Shown piece after piece: positions 31,280-39,349 of a DNA stretch of 64,000 nucleotides. Both the position numbers and the translations under genes were made by a program. The notes beneath the pieces were generated by a model. The model was given only the letters and a program-made list of their open reading frames with translations, ran no database searches and was not told where the DNA came from. Each line of letters opens with the position of its first letter. Within the stretch, counting starts at the first letter, position 1. Source of the DNA: Anaerolineales bacterium (GTDB taxonomy: Bacteria > Chloroflexota > Anaerolineae > Anaerolineales > Villigracilaceae); assembly GCA_014379595.1 (NCBI GenBank), contig JACMLM010000066.1:1-64000 (forward strand), given 5' to 3'.

Positions 31280-32566
31280 TCAATCTAGTTGGAGATTTTC
31301 CTCACTCATGGGTTGAGACAAAGATCTTTTAGGAAACAGGTAAGGGAGTAATAAAAATGCAATTGAAACCGCCAAATATCCTGCCAATACATTATTTCCA
31401 CGTAAGTATGAACCCAAAAAATCAGGGAAGGATATTAACAATATAAAAGCAAAAAAAGCATATCGTATTACTTTGCCTAAGAAGTGCGAATGTTTTGTCC
31501 AATAAAACATCAATGGTATGAAGCAGAACAAGTTGGGAATATTATATTCAAATGCCACAGTAGGATAGGTGAGCAGAAGAATTCCAGAGCCTATCAAGTA
31601 TGGAACTAGATGACTAAAATTTTTATTGTTCCTTCGTAAATAAAAATAGCCAAGAAATATTAAAATGAGGGGCAATACCTTTACGATGCTTGCGGGCAAT
31701 AGTTGAGCCATGCTGATGCCCACAGGTATTTCGTGAAGCTCTTGGAGGTATAGTCCTGTAATAAAATGAATAAATTTACTTCTAAACAACAAGGATGGCA
31801 ACAAGATGATTAGAAGGTATATCAAAGATGTTCGAATGTTTTGAATGCCTTCCGTTCTGTCTTTTGAGCTTAGCAAATAAACAATAATGACCACAAACAA
31901 AAAGGGGAATGATGTCCATTTGACATATGCGAAGAAAGCAGATGCCAGAATAAGAACAGGCTTGTTCTTCAAAATACCCAATATCAACAAAAGATAACTA
32001 AGGGCCACATAAAGCGAGAACTGTCCCCGTTCAAACCATCCAAGGCCTGTGGGGGTTGCGAATAAAAGCATACTCACCAGCAACAAGCCAAACCATAAGT
32101 CAGATTCTATTTTCAGCATCTTAAAAGAAATAATAAAAAAGAGATAAAACAACAATATTTGAGTTAACATGTGCAAAAAACTTGCATACCCATAATCGAG
32201 TTTACAAAAAGAGACGGCGCACAGGTAATGGATAAAAGGCGCATATCTTGAGGACCTCCCCCACGGGTCAAGATACCCTAGATCGTAGTGTCTACTCAAG
32301 GATGAAAAATCTTGCGAAGGAAAATATACCTGGGCATAATCCACTGCCAATCGGTTTACGGCGTTATGTTCTATGGCATTTACTCTGTCTGGTATTCTCC
32401 AGAATCCAAAGAAAGGCTGTGGAATAATTTTCTCTCCAGACGAGTCTCCGTAGATCATATCTTTCGATAAAAGAAAAAAATTATTAAAGACCATAAGATA
32501 GCCCAGAATGGAAATGAGCACGAATAGTAATTTTCCGATAAACATTAATTTTTTGAAATTCTTCAT
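31280..32566 (-). CDS. Polytopic membrane protein, GT-C type (GT87-like)
   Basis: 428 residues with about 10 hydrophobic helices. The first extracytoplasmic loop contains DYAQVYFPSQDFSS and later YLDPWGRSSRYAPFIHYLC, consistent with a polyprenyl-phosphate-sugar-dependent transferase of the GT87 kind (DUF2029-like). It is convergent with the plus-strand fusion gene across 28 bp with no hairpin. Codon text is AT-rich. The GT-C fold is likely; any substrate is unknown. Confidence 0.6.
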   Translation of the reverse strand: MKNFKKLMFIGKLLFVLISILGYLMVFNNFFLLSKDMIYGDSSGEKIIPQPFFGFWRIPDRVNAIEHNAVNRLAVDYAQVYFPSQDFSSLSRHYDLGYLDPWGRSSRYAPFIHYLCAVSFCKLDYGYASFLHMLTQILLFYLFFIISFKMLKIESDLWFGLLLVSMLLFATPTGLGWFERGQFSLYVALSYLLLILGILKNKPVLILASAFFAYVKWTSFPFLFVVIIVYLLSSKDRTEGIQNIRTSLIYLLIILLPSLLFRSKFIHFITGLYLQELHEIPVGISMAQLLPASIVKVLPLILIFLGYFYLRRNNKNFSHLVPYLIGSGILLLTYPTVAFEYNIPNLFCFIPLMFYWTKHSHFLGKVIRYAFFAFILLISFPDFLGSYLRGNNVLAGYLAVSIAFLLLPYLFPKRSLSQPMSEENLQLD

Positions 32567-32687
32567 TGACTTCTGCTAAAAAACATATGGTCTTTTCTCT
32601 GCTACTTGTATATATTTTGTCACATTGATTTTCAATAAACCATTTTAATAATGCCAATTATCAGCTTACAAGCTCATTTTGAATGTT

Positions 32688-34250
32688 TTATCTTGTCCAA
32701 TATACATTGGGAGAATCCTCCAATAAATATAAACGGATGCCTTTATATTTCACATTTACATAATGCTCTGAGCCCCATATGTTTAAGTCTTGCGAACCCA
32801 CTTCAAACTCCTGCACATAGGTGGGGAGCAGCTCTTTAATTGAATAATTCAAGTCATATTTATTATGTCCAGGCACACTGTTCATACCCAACCAGCCCAT
32901 CTCCCCGGACAAGTCGGGCGGCAGATTGGCAATGTATGGATCTGACTTGCCCAAAAAATCTATTGCGACGCGGTCAGCATAGTATGGAATAGTTCCAGCC
33001 CAGAACACGCCAATGGTCGCATTTTCGTTTGTCAGCGCGTTGATAGCAATGGCGATATTCACATGCTTTTGTGCAGAGCCATTTTTGTACGGGTAATTCA
33101 AAAAAGACATTTCACGCAGGAAACGAAAATCCATAAGGAATTCGCCACCGAGGGTCAATGCAAAGAGCAATACGGTGAACGCCAACTCGTGCGAAACTTT
33201 AGGGAAGCGTTGCAAAACGTCAATACATCCCTTGAAAAACAGAATGAACAGAAACGGCATGGCGGGCGCCATGATGCGCCAATAATCCCATGGATCCCCG
33301 CCCACGTATATCTGATAGATGACCGAGACTAGAAAAAAACCGAATAGATAAAGTTTTTGCACGGAGAATTTTAGCAATAATCCAGCAACAGCAAACAGCA
33401 AAACAACGCTCGTCTCTTTCAAGAAAGGCTGGATGAATCCCCAGCCATTGTTGAGTCTTTCCATTAATGGCATCCCAACAAGTTTTAAAGTGTACGTATT
33501 TGGTACGATCTCACCATAATAGATGTAACGAAAAATTGTTTGCCCCATCACAAATAGACTGTACACAAGCCCAGCCGAGAGGAAGTTGTAAATATATTTC
33601 CGTCCGCTTTTCAGCGTTTGAGATAAAAATAAGAAAGCGAGCACAGCAAAGAGAAGCGAATCATTACGTGTGAGAAAAGCCAGCCCAAAGCATACAGACA
33701 TAAGCCAGAGATATTTTTCTTCCAGCTTTTTGACGTACAAAATTGAATAAAACGCCCCAGCGCTCAACAGGAAGGCCAGCATGCCTGTTTCCATTCCCAT
33801 CAATGACCAATAACTCAATGGATAATACAACAAGATCGCGCTGAAGAGTAAATAACGCGGAAAGACCCTATCCGAAATCTTTGAAATCTGAAATATCTTC
33901 AACGTAAAAAAGGCCGTACCCAGCATGAAGAAGATCCCTGTTAATTGGATTGCCAGAACAGCATAACGTTTTTCAAACAACAGGGTCGCAATTGACATCA
34001 TCAGGGTCATGAGCAGATTGGTATAGCCTTCCACACGCTCACCTACATTCCAGACCAACCCGTTCCCGTGAGAAAAATTCCATGCATAGCGCATGGAGAC
34101 CATGGCATCGTCGAATAAATTGAAATACAGCCGCCCATCAATTGCCACATAGGAGGAGTGATAAATGAATGCCAGCGCCCAGCCAACGAAGAGCGTGGAT
34201 AATAACAGAAGCACCCAATTCTGTTTTGTGTAAGCGCAAAGTTTTTCCAT
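32688..34250 (-). CDS. Polytopic membrane glycosyltransferase, GT39/arabinosyltransferase-like
   Basis: 520 residues, about 11 hydrophobic helices. The first large loop reads FDDAMVSMRYAWNFSHGNGLVWN followed by GERVEGYTNLL. This DDAxxSxRYAxNxxxGxGLVxNxGERVEGYTN pattern is common to a family of GT-C enzymes related to mycobacterial arabinosyl/mannosyltransferases. The paired Asp would be catalytic. The C-terminal 100 residues are extracytoplasmic. It probably uses a polyprenyl-phosphate sugar outside the membrane. Confidence 0.75.
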   Translation of the reverse strand: MEKLCAYTKQNWVLLLLSTLFVGWALAFIYHSSYVAIDGRLYFNLFDDAMVSMRYAWNFSHGNGLVWNVGERVEGYTNLLMTLMMSIATLLFEKRYAVLAIQLTGIFFMLGTAFFTLKIFQISKISDRVFPRYLLFSAILLYYPLSYWSLMGMETGMLAFLLSAGAFYSILYVKKLEEKYLWLMSVCFGLAFLTRNDSLLFAVLAFLFLSQTLKSGRKYIYNFLSAGLVYSLFVMGQTIFRYIYYGEIVPNTYTLKLVGMPLMERLNNGWGFIQPFLKETSVVLLFAVAGLLLKFSVQKLYLFGFFLVSVIYQIYVGGDPWDYWRIMAPAMPFLFILFFKGCIDVLQRFPKVSHELAFTVLLFALTLGGEFLMDFRFLREMSFLNYPYKNGSAQKHVNIAIAINALTNENATIGVFWAGTIPYYADRVAIDFLGKSDPYIANLPPDLSGEMGWLGMNSVPGHNKYDLNYSIKELLPTYVQEFEVGSQDLNIWGSEHYVNVKYKGIRLYLLEDSPNVYWTR

Positions 34251-34341
34251 ATTAATTTTCTAAAAGGGGAAGTTGCGACTATATTACCACAAAATATTTT
34301 TCAAACGTGAGCTGTGATTTGTGGAGCGAGAAGAGTATGAT

Positions 34342-34357
34342 ATTAACTCAAGTTAAT
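34342..34357. promoter_or_regulatory. Palindrome in the gap between two GT-C genes
   Basis: attaact and agttaat pair exactly around ca in the 119-bp gap between the genes at 32688 and 34370. It could be an operator for the downstream gene or a chance AT palindrome. No T-run follows it on the minus strand. Confidence 0.25.
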
Positions 34358-34369
34358 AATGCCTCGAGC

Positions 34370-36919
34370 TTATTGACAAACCGAGAGATCAAAAGATTCC
34401 GAAATATAAAACCTCTCATACTCGCCCTGTTTCACATGCACAAACCAAAACTCTCCGCTTTCAGATGAGATCAATGTGACGTCCGAAGCATGAGGAAAAA
34501 AATCGGGTGGGTAAGATGTTTTAAAAATATAACGCCTATTCACCTGCCCAACCAAATTAAATACCAGCCTGCCTTCGTCCACAACTTTATAACCAACTGA
34601 GTCGGTAAACCTTTCTCCATCACCCGCAGCATAATAACGAGGGTAAATGGCCCTGCCTTGTATAAGGCCTAATGCCTTAGAATCTGCCAACTTTTGCAAA
34701 CATGCAGAATTAAAACCTAGCTGATCCAGCGAAGAAGATGCCAGTAGTTCAGCTATCAACTCATTTTGCGGAAGAAGCGGGTATTTATCCGAAAAAATCC
34801 TTTCGCTTATGGGAAGAGAAAGTCCGATCCCAAAAAATATTAATCCAAACATTAAGTATTTTTGCCATTGCACAGTAATAGCAGGCGCAGGCATCACATG
34901 TGAGTTTTCTTTTACCCATTCGACCATCATCGAGCGGCCGCTCTCAAGCGCAAAGAGAAAGCCACTGAACAAAGTAAACAAGCCAATCATATAATATAAA
35001 TAGATGGACCAATCCATGGTAAGCATAAAACGCTGGCCCGATAGCAATGCAAGGGATGTCCATAAATTATAAATAAGATTGAGCGTCAGCGGCAAAAGCC
35101 CCAGCCAGCTATTGCGAATCCATGCAGTAGTTAATCCAAGTCCAAAAAGAAAAATATAAAATCCGATCAAAATGGATTGAGAAAAATTTGGAGTACCTTC
35201 CCACTTCTGCCAAAAAGCATTCGTTGGAATCCATAACTCATTGATGTTGTGCAATTCATTTCTTAATGGGAACAAAAGAATATTATTGACGCCATGGTTT
35301 AAGAACGTATTTGAAATTCCCCAAGCGGCTCCTAATGGATTAGATGTAATTGCATCTTTTGCAATCTGATTTAGGCGGGCATTATATTCTGCACTTGATT
35401 CGCCTGAAAGAGGTAATATTTCAACTTCAACACCGTTCAACCGACTATAACGTAAAGCAAGATTAGCGGTTTGAGATTCGGGACTGTCAAAAATGAACTC
35501 CCCTGTTAGGTTCCAATTGCGCCACAGCCAGGGAGTAATAACAAAAGCGGTTGTTACCAACATCAACAATATATTTTTAATTAAGGGCTTAATCTCTTTC
35601 GGCTGAAAAAGAAAGGCAAATAAAATAACCACCGGCAATGCCACAATGACTTGTGTACGAATCAACATGGCGCATCCCAAAATCCCTCCCAATAAAAAAC
35701 CTGAGAATATTGGGAGACCTGTTTTAATCCAACGAATGCCAATTAAGAGGAATAGAATCAATAAGATGGCTGTTGGAATTTCAGAAAGATAAAGCTTGGA
35801 ATAACTGAGATTACCTGTGAAAGGAGAAACGAAGTTGGAGGTGTAATCACGCAGGATGGCCAGCAAGGCAATTGAAATTCCAATCGGGCGGCTGAAAAAT
35901 TCCCTGCCAAATAAATAAAGCAAGACAGGAAATATCGCAAAAACCAGGGTTTGGAAAAATATTATATTGTTATAGTCCTGTCCGACCAACATGTGCGAGA
36001 AGATGAGGAAGACAATATAAAGGGGCCTCTGTGGAATTCGGTTATCGCCAAATCCATTTCCTACCAAAGCAGACTGCGCAAACTCATCATAAGTTTGCGC
36101 ATCATTAAATGGGTAAATCTCAAAATTTGGCTCATGCGGTTTAAGTGCCGATGCATTTGGAATCACGGGCTGACTTAACCAAAGCATGGATGCGCTCAAC
36201 CATATTACAATGCAAATCCATAGTTCCAAATGACGAATTTCAATAATCTTCTTTTTCGATTCAACAAGGAACATTACAAGACAAAAGATACAGGCTAAAA
36301 GTATTTGCCATTCAAGTAATGCAATAGCCGGCAAGCCGCGTTGCCAATCTCCTCTGTAGTTTGATAGAATGCCCAAACCTGTTATGGAAATAATAACGGT
36401 AATTACTCCCAATATGGCAAAAACAACAACTGCACTGAAGATAAATTTCTGAAATGCGTTTTTATATTCAAGGTATACATGAAAGTTAATAAAAAAGATC
36501 AGGATGATAATTTCAAGCGATATATATCCTGCCAAATCCAAAACAGGCCTCAGGAGAGAGAGATAGCCGCCAACCTGTTGAGTCAGCGGCTGGAAAAGTA
36601 ACCTTTGAAAAATCCACAAACAAACGCGAAGAAAAAACAAAGAAGATGCGCCAATCAAAAAACCATCTTTTGTTTTTGGTCTGACAAGAATATTCTGCAA
36701 TGTGAGCCACAATGAAGCATTTTTAGAAACAAGGATGATCAAAATAAAATTGATTATGATCCAGGCAAGTAAAAAAACACGCACAACAGAATAAGGTAGC
36801 GAGTTTTCATTTAAGGACACAGCCTGGAATTGAAAAAAAGTGGTTAGGCCATGCAAAATCCAGATGCTAAATAAAGCAATCCATTTTGTGTGGTTTGAGA
36901 TATTTTTTAAAAAGGTCAT
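34370..36919 (-). CDS. Large GT39-like membrane protein (paralogue 1)
   Basis: 849 residues from the ATG at 36917-36919; an in-frame TTG three codons upstream is less likely. About six hydrophobic helices come first (1-260). They are followed by a GT39-type core with EPNFEIYPFNDAQTYDEFAQ (Asp in the first loop) and RPLYIVFLIFSH, then more helices. A C-terminal extracytoplasmic part contains RAIYPRYYAAGDGE and FFPHASDVTLIS. The extra N-terminal helices are unusual for GT39 proteins. The gene at 39350-41881 encodes a paralogue of nearly the same length and layout. Confidence 0.75.
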   Translation of the reverse strand: MTFLKNISNHTKWIALFSIWILHGLTTFFQFQAVSLNENSLPYSVVRVFLLAWIIINFILIILVSKNASLWLTLQNILVRPKTKDGFLIGASSLFFLRVCLWIFQRLLFQPLTQQVGGYLSLLRPVLDLAGYISLEIIILIFFINFHVYLEYKNAFQKFIFSAVVVFAILGVITVIISITGLGILSNYRGDWQRGLPAIALLEWQILLACIFCLVMFLVESKKKIIEIRHLELWICIVIWLSASMLWLSQPVIPNASALKPHEPNFEIYPFNDAQTYDEFAQSALVGNGFGDNRIPQRPLYIVFLIFSHMLVGQDYNNIIFFQTLVFAIFPVLLYLFGREFFSRPIGISIALLAILRDYTSNFVSPFTGNLSYSKLYLSEIPTAILLILFLLIGIRWIKTGLPIFSGFLLGGILGCAMLIRTQVIVALPVVILFAFLFQPKEIKPLIKNILLMLVTTAFVITPWLWRNWNLTGEFIFDSPESQTANLALRYSRLNGVEVEILPLSGESSAEYNARLNQIAKDAITSNPLGAAWGISNTFLNHGVNNILLFPLRNELHNINELWIPTNAFWQKWEGTPNFSQSILIGFYIFLFGLGLTTAWIRNSWLGLLPLTLNLIYNLWTSLALLSGQRFMLTMDWSIYLYYMIGLFTLFSGFLFALESGRSMMVEWVKENSHVMPAPAITVQWQKYLMFGLIFFGIGLSLPISERIFSDKYPLLPQNELIAELLASSSLDQLGFNSACLQKLADSKALGLIQGRAIYPRYYAAGDGERFTDSVGYKVVDEGRLVFNLVGQVNRRYIFKTSYPPDFFPHASDVTLISSESGEFWFVHVKQGEYERFYISESFDLSVCQ

Positions 36920-36985
36920 TATACTCAAGTCATTTTAACAGGAAAAAGAATATTACGACATGGAACCTACATTAGGAGTTAATAT

Positions 36986-37004
36986 TCAGGTAAAATCTGT
37001 CAAC
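36986..37004 (+). promoter_or_regulatory. Second copy of the shared promoter motif
   Basis: tcaggtaaaatctgtcaac differs from the copy at 29799-29816 only by an inserted T. TAAAAT at 36991-36996 could serve as a -10 box. The gene start (ATG 37030) has its own AAAGGA, so this mRNA would have a short leader. Confidence 0.4.
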
Positions 37005-37029
37005 AAAATACTTTGATAAAGGAATATTT

Positions 37030-37671
37030 ATGCCTCCTAAGTTAAGACTTTTATCTGCCGATCAATATAAAGGCGTAAATCAATACGACCCGATCAAATA
37101 TTATTACTGGCCTATTTTTGGCCCTATGTACCGCCGTCGTGTGGAACTTGCACTGGGAGAATGCACGGGAGGAAATCGAGTACTTGAGGTGGGGTTTGGA
37201 ACAGGATTGGCATTCCCCAACCTACATGACACATATAAGGAAATTCACGGCATTGACTTAACAGCAGATATTGAGACTATCAAATCTGTTTTTGAGCGAA
37301 CGGGAATCCCATTGTTCCTTAAAAAGGGAGATGTGTTGAAAATGCCGTACAATGATAATTTTTTCGACACCGTGTTACTGGTCAGCATATTGGAACATCT
37401 AAAGCCTGTTGAGCTAGAGCAAGCTTTCGTCGAGGTGCGACGCGTGCTCAAACCTGGAGGGCAGATGGTTTACGGAACTCCTGTCGAAAAGCCATTTATG
37501 GTATTCATGTTCCGCATGCTTGGCCATAATATCCGAGATGAGCATTTTTCAACCGAAAAAGAGATTGCTACTGCGGCATATAAAGCATTTTCAAGTGGAA
37601 AGGTTATCCAAATGAAAAGTACGCCGCCTATTGCAGGAGCCGTATATACTGTAGGAAATTTCATCAAGTAA
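37030..37671 (+). CDS. Class I SAM-dependent methyltransferase
   Basis: 213 residues. Motif I is VLEVGFGTG (51-59), followed by HGIDLTADIE, DNFFDTVLLVSILEHLKP and RRVLKPGGQMVYG. It resembles PmtA-like phospholipid or small-molecule methyltransferases in size and layout, but the glycan context suggests a sugar or lipid carrier acceptor. AAAGGA precedes the ATG. It is a single-gene unit between a divergent promoter region and a strong terminator. Confidence 0.78.
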   Translation: MPPKLRLLSADQYKGVNQYDPIKYYYWPIFGPMYRRRVELALGECTGGNRVLEVGFGTGLAFPNLHDTYKEIHGIDLTADIETIKSVFERTGIPLFLKKGDVLKMPYNDNFFDTVLLVSILEHLKPVELEQAFVEVRRVLKPGGQMVYGTPVEKPFMVFMFRMLGHNIRDEHFSTEKEIATAAYKAFSSGKVIQMKSTPPIAGAVYTVGNFIK

Positions 37672-37705
37672 AAATTACGCCGCCCTTTCTGGCGGCGTAA
37701 TTTTT
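37670..37705. terminator. Bidirectional intrinsic terminator
   Basis: aaaaattacgccgcc (37670-37684) and ggcggcgtaattttt (37691-37705) pair over 15 bp around a 6-nt loop. A-tract and T-tract flanks make it work on both strands. It separates the convergent methyltransferase and GT39 genes and overlaps both stop codons. Confidence 0.95.
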
Positions 37706-39345
37706 TAAGGTATTCGTTCGTAAATTCTTATCTCAGGATTAACTGCCGAAATGGAAACATGGGGCAAATAAGGAGGAAGCGAATATTTAAATTCCTTGAT
37801 CAATCGAAAACTTGTTTCACCAGCTAAAAGTTTTTCAAAGAAATCACACTCTACCGGATTAGACTGACAAATATATTCATCTCTAAAACGAGAATAGGTT
37901 AATGTATCAATCACAAGATAATCCACTTCCCGCTCGATCAATCCCTGTTCACCCTGATTGTATTCGAACCTTCCGCCAGTGGGAACAACCTCGCCGGGAT
38001 ATTTGACAAAGTATATCGGATAATTGCGAGCCGCCCCATAAAACTGCTTCTTGTTTACGATTGGCGGGTACAAAGTGTACTCAACAGTTTTCTTATATCC
38101 GCGGAGATATGCAATATATTCACTTGCAGGTATACGTGCGTCGTTTACGAAAAGCAGGGAAATACTTACCAGGCGCAAGAGAGAATAGGAGATGCCTACC
38201 ACAAGCAAAATAGTTATGGCTGCAGGGATATATTTCCAATCCCTATCTTTTGCTAAATCAACTATCTCCTTTACGAATAACGCACCTAGAATGGAGAGAA
38301 ACGGCACGAATGGGATGAAATAACGGGGAATATAATTTACTGATACCAAAAAAGGTAGGTCAAAAATAAGTAAAGTGACAAGTAGAATCAAAATTGCTTC
38401 TGCATATTTCTGTTCCATTTGTGTTTTTCCAAGTACCTTTAGAACTAATCTAGCTATAAACCAAATAAAACATGTAATAAATAGGAAGTATGAGAATGTT
38501 CCTACTGCGCTTTTAAAAATATCCCACTGGCCATATAAACCAATAAGGCTGCTGGGGCGAAGTCCGTATTGCGTATAACGCTGTAAGGCCGGGATAACAT
38601 TTGTAAAATAATAAACTGGCGACAATAAAGCTTTAGGTGTCCCAACAACATATCCGCCAAAACTGAGCACACCGCCAAGCAATAATATTCCAAATGATTG
38701 AAGCCAATTTCTACGCAGGTCATTCCAACTCATAACAATGAGAACAAATAATGGCACAAGCAGAAGACTTCCACCAGTGTATTTACTTGAAGCTGCAAGC
38801 CCCACGGCAAAGAATGAAGCATAGATCCATAAACGTAATTTTGTAAATTGGTACTTTACGGCAAAATAAATACAGAGAATTGCAAAAAATTGCAGGTATA
38901 GATCATTATGTGCAAATCGTCCATTTGCAGCAGCTATGCCACTTGCAATATATAATAATCCTGCCAGAGAAGAGGTTGTTTGATTTGCCCCGATCATACG
39001 CGCCAAATAATAAATCAGAACACCACTGAATGCACCCAGTAAAGCTGAGAAACTACGAGCAGCTATAAAAAATATAGAGCTGGAATATCCCATCCCATAA
39101 ATAATCTTGCCTATTGCAAACATCACATATTTTGGTAGAGATGGGTAATTGAAATCAGGTTCCGTTTCATCAAACACCAATTCACCGCGCAAGGCACTAT
39201 CTGCACGCCATACCATTTCGTCGGGGTTCCAAAGCGCGGGTACACCCCAATTCACACCGGGCAAAGAAAACGCAAGAAAAAGAATAAATAATGAAAACGG
39301 GATAATTATTTCGTATCTTTCAAGAAAACGCAAAAACTTTTTCAA
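37705..39345 (-). CDS. GT39-family membrane glycosyltransferase
   Basis: 546 residues from a TTG start that has GGAG seven bases upstream. About 11-12 hydrophobic helices. The first loop has NWGVPALWNPDEMVW with the Asp-Glu pair (42-43) and FNYPSLPKYVM, hallmarks of GT39-like proteins. The last 130 residues are outside the membrane. It probably transfers a sugar from a polyprenyl-phosphate donor to the exported glycan or to a protein. Its start lies 4 nt after the stop of the paralogue gene at 39350. Confidence 0.78.
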   Translation of the reverse strand: MKKFLRFLERYEIIIPFSLFILFLAFSLPGVNWGVPALWNPDEMVWRADSALRGELVFDETEPDFNYPSLPKYVMFAIGKIIYGMGYSSSIFFIAARSFSALLGAFSGVLIYYLARMIGANQTTSSLAGLLYIASGIAAANGRFAHNDLYLQFFAILCIYFAVKYQFTKLRLWIYASFFAVGLAASSKYTGGSLLLVPLFVLIVMSWNDLRRNWLQSFGILLLGGVLSFGGYVVGTPKALLSPVYYFTNVIPALQRYTQYGLRPSSLIGLYGQWDIFKSAVGTFSYFLFITCFIWFIARLVLKVLGKTQMEQKYAEAILILLVTLLIFDLPFLVSVNYIPRYFIPFVPFLSILGALFVKEIVDLAKDRDWKYIPAAITILLVVGISYSLLRLVSISLLFVNDARIPASEYIAYLRGYKKTVEYTLYPPIVNKKQFYGAARNYPIYFVKYPGEVVPTGGRFEYNQGEQGLIEREVDYLVIDTLTYSRFRDEYICQSNPVECDFFEKLLAGETSFRLIKEFKYSLPPYLPHVSISAVNPEIRIYERIP

Positions 39346-39349
39346 AATC

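Noticed and set aside
34342-34357. A terminator after the 849-residue GT39 gene
   Set aside because: The palindrome is short and AT-only without a T-tract on the transcribed strand, so it cannot be called a terminator.
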